This document shows positions 58,601 through 64,000 of a stretch of 64,000 nucleotides of DNA, in pieces. Within the stretch, counting starts at the first letter, position 1, and the number at the start of each line of letters is the position of its first letter. The notes beneath the pieces were generated by a model. That model saw nothing but the letters and a program-made list of their open reading frames with translations, searched no databases and was not told the origin of the DNA. Origin of the DNA: Ophiura sarsii (lineage: Eukaryota; Echinodermata; Ophiuroidea; Amphilepidida; Ophiuridae); assembly GCA_035610835.1 (NCBI GenBank), contig CM069454.1:2853117-2917116 (forward strand). Direction: 5' to 3'. The translations under genes and the position numbers were made by a program.

Positions 58601-61256
58601 GACGTAGTTGCAGTTGAGCTTGCGATGCACCACAAGCGGACTTCACGTTCATACCATCGCAGCCATACTCAGCGCGAACGCTACGTTGATCTGGACGAGA
58701 ATCTGCTGATATATAAGCATACTGCCTGTTACGTGGACAGTAGGCATGTTCTGTCTTGCTATCATATTCGTCAGAGTACTTCAGTGACAAATGTCCATGT
58801 ATCCATTGTGTACCACTTGCCATTCCACCGCATATACGTGAATTGTCCTTTCCTTTTTCACCATGTATGCCACCACGGCCACCACGACCATCTTCACCCG
58901 ACTTCCCATCTCTACCCTTATTACAATCGACTGTTATGTTATCATGTTTGCTACCTGTCATTTCTACAGTTCCTTCATAGCCACCTAAACCAGCATTGCC
59001 TTTTGCACCACCATTGCCTCCTTGAGTTCCTTCAGTACCATCCTTACCATACTGGATGCAGTAAGCCTGCCTACCCGATGCAATCCCAAAACTAAAAATG
59101 TTACCTAATGCATTTTGATAATGAGACCGTATCATCCGATGACCATCGTGTGTTTTCCCTGTTATGTAGTAACAATTCAGACCATATTCGTTTGTATTAA
59201 CATGACAACTATTTTGATTACAGAGGTTGGTGTTGGATTCAAACGAGTCAGCCAACATCACAGCTGTATCTGGAAAAAGATCTTTGAATTGTTCTTGAGT
59301 TAAAGTGCACCCATCCACACCATCCTTACCATCTCCACCATTCCCACCATTCCCACCATTGCTACCGTTACCTCCGTTTGACATAATAGTAAGTTTGTCT
59401 CCATTCACTAAACTATTCGTCATAATCAGCACGTTCCCACCACTCTCTCCATGGCAACCATGTTCTCCCGCTTCGCCGTCTTCTCCAGCGACATCGCCAT
59501 CGCTCGGTTGACCACGTTTGCCGTTAGCACCGTCATGTTCTGCATTAACTCCAGACACGTCCCAGACAATATCTCGCTGGATGTGGATTTCTTTTGCTGC
59601 CATGACAATATTGATACCGGGCATTCGAAGATCACAGTTTGCACGCAGCACCTCAAATGAATATATTTGAATCTCTGTGACATTATTTATACTGACATTC
59701 TGGGATGCTAACATGTATTTAATCAGATCAGTAACTTGCTGTAAATCTGTATAATAGCCACGGCATATTACATGGGTTCTATTATCTTTCTTCTCAAACG
59801 TAATTGATGGTAATTGTCCGATTCTATCTATCACTTGTGCTAGGTTTTGCCTAAACACATTACTTACAGTCGTACGACGTAAATGAGCGGCTAGTTTCCG
59901 CAGTTTGCAAGATACGTATGGTAGGTCTTTTTCAGTGCTTAATACCGCTAATAACTTCGTATTAACCATGTTAACCATGCTATCATGATTTTGCAGAGAT
60001 TTGATCCCAAGCTTCCGTAATAACTTCGTAACCATGCTATCATAATTTTGACATGAATTAGCAAACTCCTCCAGGAAATCTTCATTGTGAACGTAATAAC
60101 ATTTGATACAGTTTAAAAGTTCTTCAACGAAACTATTCTCAGAACCGAGCGACTTGCATTTCGAATTCAAATAGTTCCGGCAAAGTACAAGAAACCTGTT
60201 GAAGAAGGCGCGTTTCTGTTGTTCATCCATGATTGTCTGGCATTGTTTGAAATTGTTATAGCTTAGTAATATTTCAAACGGCTTACCAACATCTTCCAAC
60301 ATTTTCAAGCTAGAAACTATTTTCTGAAATAATTGTATTGAGTCATCTGAACATACCATTGTTGGCAGAAATCGCTCTGTTTCAGTTATAAATTGGGTTA
60401 AGCTGAATTTGATATACCACTTTTGAATATATAAACTTTCTCTACGGCTTATAGAAAATCCTGCTTTCGTGATTATATCTTTAACAATGTCCAGTGAACG
60501 ATGGTTTGCTACGGCTGTTGAAATCATCGATTTTACTTGACTTTTCCTTGTTTCAAACTCAGAATCAGAATAACGACATGTCAACACGGTATCGCTTCCA
60601 ACAGATGAAGATGGCCCCGAACAGTTACAGCAGAACTTAACTCCTAAATAGATCATGATAATACTATACAACAGCATGGTACACATTATACTCACTAGTA
60701 ACCTTATCCAGTACACGAAATCGATGTTGACAAATATTGTGGACGCATTGTGACGATGGCGTGACACCCGTGCTTTAACGTTTTCAACCCTTGTTTGAGC
60801 CATATCTACGCTCTGTTCCAGATCATCCGTTATGCTTGTCAGGCACGTTGCTTGTTCTGTTCTAGTTTGAGCCTGTTCTTCGCTCTGTTCTAGACCATCA
60901 GTTATGCTTGTCGGGCACGTTGCTTGTTCTGTTCTAGAGCTTGTCTGATCCCGTTCTACGCTCTGGTCCAGATCATTAGTCACGTTTGTCGGGCACTTTG
61001 CCTGTTCTTTTCTAGAGCTGGTCTGAGTCCGTTCTACACTCTGTAACAGATCAGTTATGCTTGTCGGGCACGATGATTGTTCTGTCCTAGAGCTTATCTC
61101 TTCTTTTGTCTCTACTTGACATACACCTCCGTCAGCGTAACTCAGGGTGTGACGTAGTGCGTCCATTGCCGTTGTCGTTGATTTAGGCTTGCTTGGTCTT
61201 CCAGTCACAGCAGCCGTAGTCGGGTGTGAAGGCAAACACCTTAATCTCCTCCTCAC
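49602..61256 (-). CDS. Giant SecA-like ATPase protein, single 11.7-kb exon
   Basis: An uninterrupted frame of 3,884 codons ends in TAA at 49604-49602. Its first codon is GTG, directly behind a splice acceptor, so it is the start of an exon and not a start codon. The first ATG is residue 31 (61166-61164), in a good context (G at -3, G at +4). Domain order by residue: four 25-residue Cys repeats (55-155), one transmembrane helix (about 184-206), a Gly-rich collagen-like region (573-805), a SecA-type motor core (about 1640-2230), a TPR-like hairpin (about 2330-2375), long helical stretches, a hydrophobic segment (about 3006-3092) and a C-terminal Cys/His peptidase-like region (about 3440-3790). 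Bacterial SecA is about 800-900 residues and drives preproteins through SecYEG, so only the motor is shared and the animal function is unknown. No other gene is close by. An origin by transfer from bacteria is inferred. Confidence 0.9.
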   Translation of the reverse strand: MRRRLRCLPSHPTTAAVTGRPSKPKSTTTAMDALRHTLSYADGGVCQVETKEEISSRTEQSSCPTSITDLLQSVERTQTSSRKEQAKCPTNVTNDLDQSVERDQTSSRTEQATCPTSITDGLEQSEEQAQTRTEQATCLTSITDDLEQSVDMAQTRVENVKARVSRHRHNASTIFVNIDFVYWIRLLVSIMCTMLLYSIIMIYLGVKFCCNCSGPSSSVGSDTVLTCRYSDSEFETRKSQVKSMISTAVANHRSLDIVKDIITKAGFSISRRESLYIQKWYIKFSLTQFITETERFLPTMVCSDDSIQLFQKIVSSLKMLEDVGKPFEILLSYNNFKQCQTIMDEQQKRAFFNRFLVLCRNYLNSKCKSLGSENSFVEELLNCIKCYYVHNEDFLEEFANSCQNYDSMVTKLLRKLGIKSLQNHDSMVNMVNTKLLAVLSTEKDLPYVSCKLRKLAAHLRRTTVSNVFRQNLAQVIDRIGQLPSITFEKKDNRTHVICRGYYTDLQQVTDLIKYMLASQNVSINNVTEIQIYSFEVLRANCDLRMPGINIVMAAKEIHIQRDIVWDVSGVNAEHDGANGKRGQPSDGDVAGEDGEAGEHGCHGESGGNVLIMTNSLVNGDKLTIMSNGGNGSNGGNGGNGGDGKDGVDGCTLTQEQFKDLFPDTAVMLADSFESNTNLCNQNSCHVNTNEYGLNCYYITGKTHDGHRMIRSHYQNALGNIFSFGIASGRQAYCIQYGKDGTEGTQGGNGGAKGNAGLGGYEGTVEMTGSKHDNITVDCNKGRDGKSGEDGRGGRGGIHGEKGKDNSRICGGMASGTQWIHGHLSLKYSDEYDSKTEHAYCPRNRQYAYISADSRPDQRSVRAEYGCDGMNVKSACGASQAQLQLRRQIPIDNDKVEREFIQGIDAFQTRASLQENLTVCTNNLTSLTAQLQTRSLNETRHTHTIVTKDKGSSRGYSKVRVPVPVFSKCDVMTTMATVNKDNHQIGNTVGLSDPSKMNAVERIIEHCRSASFQQWFDQLEEIATIFRNGQADGERDLKNITDILKMLHTKIRQWTLDKEQIDILEKAVFDIQICLEQIVTSKQHRYRIPFSENRNILDKDLKLIFSLISDSLVGKYRFNLMKRISQQINKKTCDVNGNHDTAHLKCLSDLHDFIRQYNQSKYIEIYQDLRAMRDMQTMEDYSQNVIRYHNMQTIIRQFESTDFATDSSYFQIFEGAIESFEGEENKDVCGDNDTKELGSADEMIDSDGDEENEETFTGSADKYDNEPQGVISTNVQSLPLAPEVKYCVENLSFVETDGIKQLHQVLFDRILCEESEDSRLYIETLKWLISRIIGIGTAQIVAELTSIFTLHSYPNWLHEYILVQLRMATHISLEDENVLREKLSEVESRRSVLFLSQQLAGKDCKSCSVAHFVECIEAIQRGELDGHTMLDLTNLALREWPYRLRLRQEFLVLESLSVSHLTETNIVEAASYLWELRNRHGDEIMEDFVAILKTKSKIDECDFMTLLKNLYSNRWPCESSILQIIRNCTPEKWQIEISKRSLNIKDRDLVDLTQIMKRDSNNSISHSIYVRVEDLLRRTKDMEKKYSQFLPEPEEFKSQKNNQIGQFTADDIRSWASQFKSISPAPDVMDNMDEILCVVLRAISIQRGFSLRNTQQISILLFLLNTHRGMLEQVSTGEGKSLIIVALSIVKHLSGQRVDIITSSPVLAARDAELYRDIYELFGASVSHNCSENLKDRTAAYKSSIVYGEIGTFQRDILLDEFYNKNILGDRLSDNVIVDEVDSMLLDKGQNVLYLSHDIPGMNHLELVFVHIWSFVHASDLVGTEKDMDLVYTGIMDAMFGTLQKIDLQKNLCCLGKPTTPDELQQIWQDLIDDNVMDKDGIMLKTEEIQNGRCSLKCSHSDIVTRTLKDTLRKGSSFSIPHFLEAYVKRHLKIWIENAFRARFLVEGEHYIIDVDKSETNQPWLTNVIIMDTDTGIEQYNSQWNEALHQFLQLKHSCRTSMESVKAVFMSNISFFKRYEHNIYGLTGTLGSDRERTLLRELYHIEYVTVPKYRSSRFIEEDAVICETENEWLEEIGNCVKTISETRPVLVICETIRKLEMVEKRFKRHAIVENVDLHVYKHSYEQPDVFLKPVKKGCVVLATNLAGRGTDIKIEETTSNDGGLYVCLTYLPSNIRIEQQAYGRTARKGQNGSGNMIILMETDDSEDLQIRSNVKCMTLKTERNQLEQQRIAEIKDSYEQKILVEEQAFDKFERSYLKLKQTMKAKKKIFSSEEISLVTDSLLDRWALWLDSVQEDVESGTDIAEKLSTILSTVGEALKNIEIDKLPLILSPINCTKLGKVLIEKKKFDEAMSTFDEVINMEDEYSEAAHYYKSHCMVKLKLIEKESSRFHKHLHRAKVLLENRIDQLQNMVIIIRSISDQYTKLQNSFLVADDYKKQKEEVIGVYSKFVESIKDIRGHEVTLAMIGDVTYDSLHAKMIFDDLRRRDVLVGPTIVSNYKDNLDELKKEYALYFEDIESKVKSLSYKVEVCEHDIAHILPSREEFWDTLLKADILSHEVEYVLLDKENLKSTQMLNDAAKRNLLEFSSMKAIVVGKASDSKDEESNQRLKVDYDSLCSVQTSINRIVWLYPEQIDKVEAKMLIPRNDFEAEFGRVELWRALRSRKGESIIQTNKRAILNNEVDFDSIKLNRYDGICEDTFCVIKGVSIMNSKDILQQLIAKQVISANEPYRLLHENFKDIDLPSYRQIITEILNVLSKSFQYRLELIQFTLDGTFTLPSNPNAYLFNELINRDIIAPVQVNPKLKDDQFGHILKELYGIHYTKMDRVVNVVHSGVAGAGAALTADVTADIATVAHERGSYKYEQLMLRELAQVTQEQLALSLHLNQVDLSHVIARMTYFGWICKESSVHRVTCSAEMLRDQSLNSEFKTVDMPIKNILHGKIATKKLLKDIEKRLHSWQTVLSKYDNMDSQLVDIKESFEVTAQLSLSEEFGMFAINGLDRTISLCERKWTWQSICKIAIIIALGVLQIIAGACLEIVTAGAATNIAVGLIGEGIGDIIFGMECAFSGYCTWKAYAKHKIISVCITAITGGIGAYLSRGAKFSRYGYKIGDRWVQQLTGRALIKQVGKRALAKQVMIRVGKKIAEGVATGLCNAAIDKAIEHLVDEQLQTACESIMGSIKSVIAKLDVVSQMRRLKQQVGPEEAERCIWRVYDDSISNSVEWNDLMASISKIVSTVTGGVGQAAGKLKHCGNESAKLLGNISQVMSETLSGIATVKAIGELCTVTESTLQHISDGIREKIRELEAASVGHENNATSISNDQSSNDATFENNITAELQQRIATQIKDKLVTDFVRPAMQYCASKARKYAGKSIQKTYSMYRNYRHEQQYLEIQKKYKPEDKAEGTVIDRAKSNETNMTKQVHEEYCREMTKLMMKTRSPRLFANIVREGVPVGIHSTQAMAELLNRKIIINVRNNGGDNTMTIPSDFEPTSGKRSGDPIVLDFHAGEDGTSGHFTTGCGAAGQGNISQSAGRYDCLFAAINECTGSSLDREEVARDIEHNPTTRRRIKRGIHAHFMGKGGFGGIARTDVRNNNMSGRIDDLRNSTIDHSNLSIEGKKKLMKSLIDDKLHNHEFLKRAEFIKWIELSKNDDLKSKLNFGDKSDYDHLDLLNHMRVDTMYVVHEENGLLYGHSATFSSNKFRTQKQDSFHGEIKAAFYKNDEQGRADTNTPHTARRGIFNALVIHTERTDINRVTQWQYEAERTNIIKNTDHDLANPGDRAEYLRGSNRERYKTACVAELFAQSPDEKERIGSVKREVKRNLDSRDPFVPFIESEVKKIRGSTYSSMKQIGRVMMSPANWVENPTNNNYLVERLPRDNMVGADRRANRR
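49887..50939 (-). other. C-terminal Cys/His region, OTU/papain-like peptidase candidate
   Basis: Residues about 3440-3790. A YDCLFAAI motif (Cys 3532) resembles the catalytic Cys motif of OTU-type papain-fold peptidases (D-x-x-C-L-F-x-A). Two histidines are candidates for the partner. His 3510, in SGHFTTG, follows a segment of the kind A-E-L-L-N-R-K-I-I-I-N...P-I-V-L-D-F, which looks like the end of an OTU fold. His 3687, in LLYGHSATF, lies 155 residues after the Cys. The first would mean a circularly permuted order and the second the usual order. This is a motif reading only; no structure was modelled. Confidence 0.45.
54567..56339 (-). other. SecA-type DEAD motor core within the giant protein
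   Basis: Residues about 1640-2230. Visible motifs in order: Walker A TGEGKS (1675-1680), a TSSPVLAARDAE segment like the SecA motif Ia region, YGEIGTFQRD, Walker B-type DEVD (1778-1781) followed by SMLLD, a DTGIEQYNSQWNEALHQF segment matching SecA's D-x-x-T-G...W...LHQ region, GLTGTLG (2024-2030), AGRGTD (2145-2150) and motif VI GRTARKGQ (arginine 2183). The DEVD box, LTGT and AGRGTD together are specific to SecA among superfamily 2 ATPases. All nucleotide-binding residues I can check are kept, so the ATPase is probably active. The insert between DEVD and LHQF is in the place of SecA's preprotein-binding domain but does not resemble it to the eye. No SecA C-terminal zinc-binding tail is seen. 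Confidence 0.9.
58842..59540 (-). other. Gly-rich collagen-like region of the giant protein
   Basis: Residues about 573-805. Two blocks of short Gly-X-Y-like runs (around 573-660 and 745-803, for example GNGGNGGDGKDG and GRDGKSGEDGRGGRGG) flank a non-repetitive stretch with several Cys. The runs are rich in Asn, Asp, Lys and Glu and almost lack Pro, so a true collagen triple helix is unlikely. A glycine-rich structural or adhesive linker is more plausible. The coding DNA is not a simple microsatellite, because third positions vary, so the repetition appears to be kept at protein level. Confidence 0.75.
60639..60707 (-). other. Predicted transmembrane segment of the giant protein
   Basis: Residues about 184-206 are almost wholly hydrophobic (Leu, Val, Ile, Met, Tyr). 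Arg and His clusters lie just upstream (about 158-172) and a Cys-rich CCNC motif lies directly after it (209-212). With no signal peptide visible before it, this would act as a signal anchor. The positive-inside rule puts the N-terminal repeats in the cytosol and the large body on the other side, but that topology is only inferred. Confidence 0.6.
60792..61094 (-). repeat. Four tandem coding repeats of about 25 residues near the N terminus
   Basis: Residues 55-155 contain four copies of a unit like SSRTEQA-x-CPTSITD-x-LEQSVE. Each carries one Cys, and the spacing is 25, 26 and about 24 residues. The copies are alike at DNA level too, so the array arose by recent tandem duplication and may vary in copy number. 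It precedes the predicted transmembrane helix. Confidence 0.85.
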
Positions 61257-61280
61257 CTGTTATAAACAAGAAAAACGATA
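61257..61280 (-). promoter_or_regulatory. Splice acceptor in front of the giant exon
   Basis: On the minus strand a pyrimidine-rich run (CGTTTTTCTTG) is followed by TTATAACAG and then the exon, which begins GTGAGG. The codon directly before CAG in the coding frame is TAA, so the reading frame cannot continue upstream without splicing. An exon starting at 61256 is therefore expected. It either joins an upstream coding exon in phase 0 or carries a short 5' untranslated part before ATG at 61166. Confidence 0.65.
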
Positions 61281-61533
61281 CATTTTCAAGAAAACGGCAT
61301 CTGAAAGCTGAGTGTTTTCCCTTTTCGTGTTTATAAATATATTACACCAAACTTTAGGACTTCATGGTCAACAAGTTGCGCAAACATGTGCACAATTTTT
61401 TAGGGACACCCTGTACACTTTTATTAAGCAAAATCTGCAACAATAAACCATGGAAAACGAGAAAGGATAACGGAAAAATAGTGGGAATTTCAAAAGAAGC
61501 TGATCATTATTTTTTTTTCAAACCGTTGAAAGA

Positions 61534-61583
61534 AGAGATACTAGATGTGTATTGTTATAGTGATCGTTACATCTAGTATCTCT
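61534..61583. other. Perfect 15-bp hairpin upstream of the giant exon
   Basis: AGAGATACTAGATGT and its exact inverse ACATCTAGTATCTCT flank a 20-base loop. It lies about 280 bases before the splice acceptor, probably within an intron or promoter of the SecA-like gene. The role is unknown. Confidence 0.5.
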
Positions 61584-61764
61584 AAAGAAGAGAGGTTGTG
61601 GCAGCCATCTTTGATTGATGCATTTATGTATATCTTCATTTCGATTATCAACATACTTATATAAATTGATATGTTTCTGATTATTGATTGCACTGTCACA
61701 CCCATGACGACCGGGCCAGCAAATGCACTGCGCTGAAAAAAATATCCAAATATGAATAACACGC

Positions 61765-61990
61765 AGAGACAGCGCGGAAAACTGTCCGAAATGTCACATT
61801 CTGCTGCGATCAGGCTGGCGCTTGCATTACGCTAAAAAGTATTAAAACGCCAAGCCAAGCGCATCCAGGTCTCTAAGAACCCCTCTCGGTGACGCTGTGG
61901 GAGCTGGCTGGGACGTGAGAGGGTCGTGAGAGGGTCCCCATGGTCGCCCTTGCGCACCAGTGCCCGGAGCACAGAACTAATTCGATTCCC
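61765..61990 (-). repeat. GC-rich dispersed repeat, inverted copy of 35.24-35.51 kb
   Basis: It matches the repeat at 35240-35510 on the opposite strand (AGGGCGACCATGGGGACCCT, CGGACAGTTTTCCGCGCT). It lies upstream of the giant gene, so the same repeat family is found on both of its sides. Confidence 0.75.
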
Positions 61991-62803
61991 ATTGCATTTA
62001 CACACGTTTGTTAAACTGCTCTATTTTAAATGTGCTCGTGACAATTTTGTATGAAAATCTTATGCCATCAACGCATATTTATAATATATCTGAATGTCAA
62101 GGGTGTATCACCGATTACATTTTTCAGTAAATGCCGCTGGTCTGGTCCTGATTTCATCACCTAATTTTCAGTCCTCAGGCTGGGATGCACAGTGGCGGTA
62201 AATCGGCGGATAAAATTAAAATAAAGCTCAAATCATCCCGGTTTTTTTTACAATCTTCACGGACATATTCCACATAACACATAAATGCCACAATCGAAAG
62301 GACAAGACCAGCTAAATTTGACCGGAAGTAGAATTCTAGACTGAATTAGTTGTGTGCGCCTTTGTGGCCCGTGCATGTTTTATGCAAGCACAAAACAAGC
62401 GTTTGCTTGGGGCGTTGACATTTTTTTAGCGCAACGCAGGCGCAAGGCCTGATTTTGAAGGCACAGTAAGCTTTTTTCTGGTAAAGTTTCCGCCATTTTC
62501 GATCCAGTTCAAAATTATTTGCCGTCTGCGCATGCGCATATTTTCTGTAGGTTTCATATGAATAAGTTCAGATAATTAGTTAACTAACTTATAAAATCAC
62601 CCAAACTGGTTCATTTCTTGGATTTTGCTAGATATTAAGTCCCGTATGCTCGTACGTAGTGACACGGCTTTAAGCTAAACACGCGTACGCGTCTAACTTT
62701 GTGGGTATTAATCTGCAAACATGTACATGCATCTATAATGTTGGTATTCATTATGTTCCAAAACGAGGCAGTCATGACTCTTCTAGTTTGTATAAATCGT
62801 GAA

Positions 62804-63070
62804 TTATACTCGTACACATCCTACCGTATTATTTTCTATTCGTCCTCTTGTACCACTTTCGCCATCATCGTTAACAGTTTCATCTGTAGGCCATATTGTA
62901 CCATCATCAGACGCCACTTCATCATACCAGGGAAAGCCCTGCGTTCTCCCTCTCACACCTCTTTCCGCCACCTCAAGATCTTGTTGAAGCTCATATCGCC
63001 CGTATTTTCGTCGAAGATGTCGTTCCTTGCGCCACATTGTACGTAACTTACGTTGCAGACTATTCCACTC
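62804..63070 (-). other. Possible upstream exon, highly charged peptide
   Basis: On the minus strand a TTTTAACAG acceptor ends at 63071. An 88-codon open frame follows, starting EWNSLQRKLRTMWRKERHL and ending in TAA at 62804. The first part is basic and helical; the second is acidic and rich in Asp, Glu and Gly. As at the giant exon, a TAA codon precedes the CAG in frame. The splice donor is unclear (a GTATGA near 62928 or a GTAGGA near 62827 are weak options). It may be an upstream exon of the SecA-like gene 1.5 kb away, or part of another gene. I do not recognise the peptide. Confidence 0.3.
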
Positions 63071-63242
63071 CTGTTAAAATTTCACACAAGAATGAAAACA
63101 ATGGAAGTCACACAAGCTCATGACCTATACAATTACACCAATTCAAACGGAATAACCTTCGGCACTATCCAACAAAATGTTCATATATTGGGGAGGGGGT
63201 TGTGACATGGTTTTCCAAACCGGCACGAAAACGGGCTATTGG

Positions 63243-63372
63243 ACGCGATAGTGCCAGGATAATGCCAGTCTAAACCGACAGTGCCATGCTCAAACGGCAG
63301 TGCCAATTTCGGTCGACAGTGACAATCTCAACCGACAGGATTCAATTTCAACCTGCAAGATTGCAATATTGG
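63243..63372. repeat. Degenerate tandem repeat of about 20 bp
   Basis: Five or so units of the form ACCGACAGTG-CAAT-CTCA follow each other with substitutions. No function is recognised. Confidence 0.5.
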
Positions 63373-63566
63373 TGGTAAGATAGTTTTTTTAGCTTAATGG
63401 TTACTTTCCAGGACGCTAGCAGTAGGCTAACATTAGAGATTAGCCTTGAAAAATTGAAATTTATATGTGTCACTTTTCCGTTGTTGATGTAATGAAATCG
63501 TTACGCGATATCGTAATGTTTACATTCTTCGCCCTCTTTTCGATACGCAATATCATTATTTGAAAC

Positions 63567-63690
63567 AAGGGCATTTTAGGTCCCAATAACTAGTATACCA
63601 GTATCGAAATTAGCCAGTATCGCTCGATACTGGTACAAATTTATTGTTGCAGTATCGATCGATATTGGGACACCTAAACTGCGCTTACCA
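63567..63690. mobile_element. Palindrome-array element, short copy
   Basis: ATTTTAGGTCCCAATA on the left and the imperfect inverse TATTGGGACACCTAAA on the right enclose two CAGTATCG..CGATACTGG palindromes and one half copy. It is the smallest family member here and lies upstream of the SecA-like gene. Confidence 0.75.
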
Positions 63691-64000
63691 TAGATGCTCC
63701 AAGTTTAGACAGTTTGGGCACCCATGCTTCCAGGGTAAAATCTTTCAAAACCACGCTGCAGGAAGTAGCTCCAACCCCAATTAAATGTGATATTCTAGCA
63801 GATTACGTGTATAATAACCCAATGCTAGCAGAAACAAATGCTATTATATCTCTCAGTGCTCATGCCCTTTCTCTCAGCCGATCTAAGCGCGGGATTACGC
63901 GATCATAGCGCGATCCTTTTTTCTATTGTTAAAAGGATCGCAAAAGGATTGGTGCTTAACACCCCGCTGAGCCACCTCTCTACTTATCTCGCGTTTACAA

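Noticed and set aside
49675..59660. Many plus-strand frames of 60-168 codons
   Set aside because: Antisense shadows of the 3,884-codon minus-strand frame.
49602..61256. Bacterial contamination as the source of the SecA-like frame
   Set aside because: Spliceosomal acceptor, no bacterial operon neighbours or ribosome-binding site, animal-type domain additions, and host repeat families on both sides.

Overview
The window looks like nuclear DNA of a marine invertebrate animal, perhaps a deuterostome (hemichordate, echinoderm or cephalochordate). This is inferred from AT-rich intergenic DNA full of degraded CR1/L2-like LINEs, a tRNA-headed SINE with a LINE-type 3' hairpin and an (ATT)n tail, many TIR elements, microsatellites and spliceosomal splice signals. 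The species cannot be named from the sequence. Most short open frames here begin with TTG or GTG or are repeat-derived, and I do not treat them as genes.

Layout. 0.6-28.5 kb is a mosaic of old, diverged segmental duplications plus one very recent 1.25-kb tandem duplication. Transposons inserted into individual copies can be delimited exactly, because a sister copy keeps the empty site. They include a SINE at 5.0 kb, two GGTC-ended elements with 4-bp target duplications at 10.8 and 15.2 kb, a TA-flanked CACTGC element at 19.4 kb and a TTAA MITE at 28.1 kb. 22.5-25.0 kb holds a 33-bp minisatellite next to a broken LINE reverse transcriptase. 29-49 kb is intergenic, with more MITEs, LINE fragments, a dimeric satellite at 38.6-39.9 kb and isolated hairpins. 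A family of arrays of a 20-bp palindrome (CCAGTATCG-NN-CGATACTGG) appears at 7.2, 33.6, 36.2 and 63.6 kb.

The one convincing gene is on the minus strand at 49.6-61.3 kb. It is a single 11.7-kb open exon for a protein of about 3,850-3,880 residues. Its centre is a SecA-type translocase ATPase: Walker A TGEGKS, DEVD box, LTGT, AGRGTD and a GRTAR arginine finger. Around this lie an N-terminal Cys-containing 25-residue repeat, a transmembrane segment, a collagen-like Gly-rich region, a TPR-like hairpin, a second hydrophobic segment and a C-terminal Cys/His region that looks like a papain/OTU-type peptidase. SecA is a bacterial and plastid protein, so an animal copy in this architecture is the most unusual item here. 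The exon opens directly behind a good splice acceptor, and a possible upstream exon lies at 62.8-63.1 kb. The same repeat families occur on both sides of it, which argues that it is resident in the host genome and not bacterial contamination.
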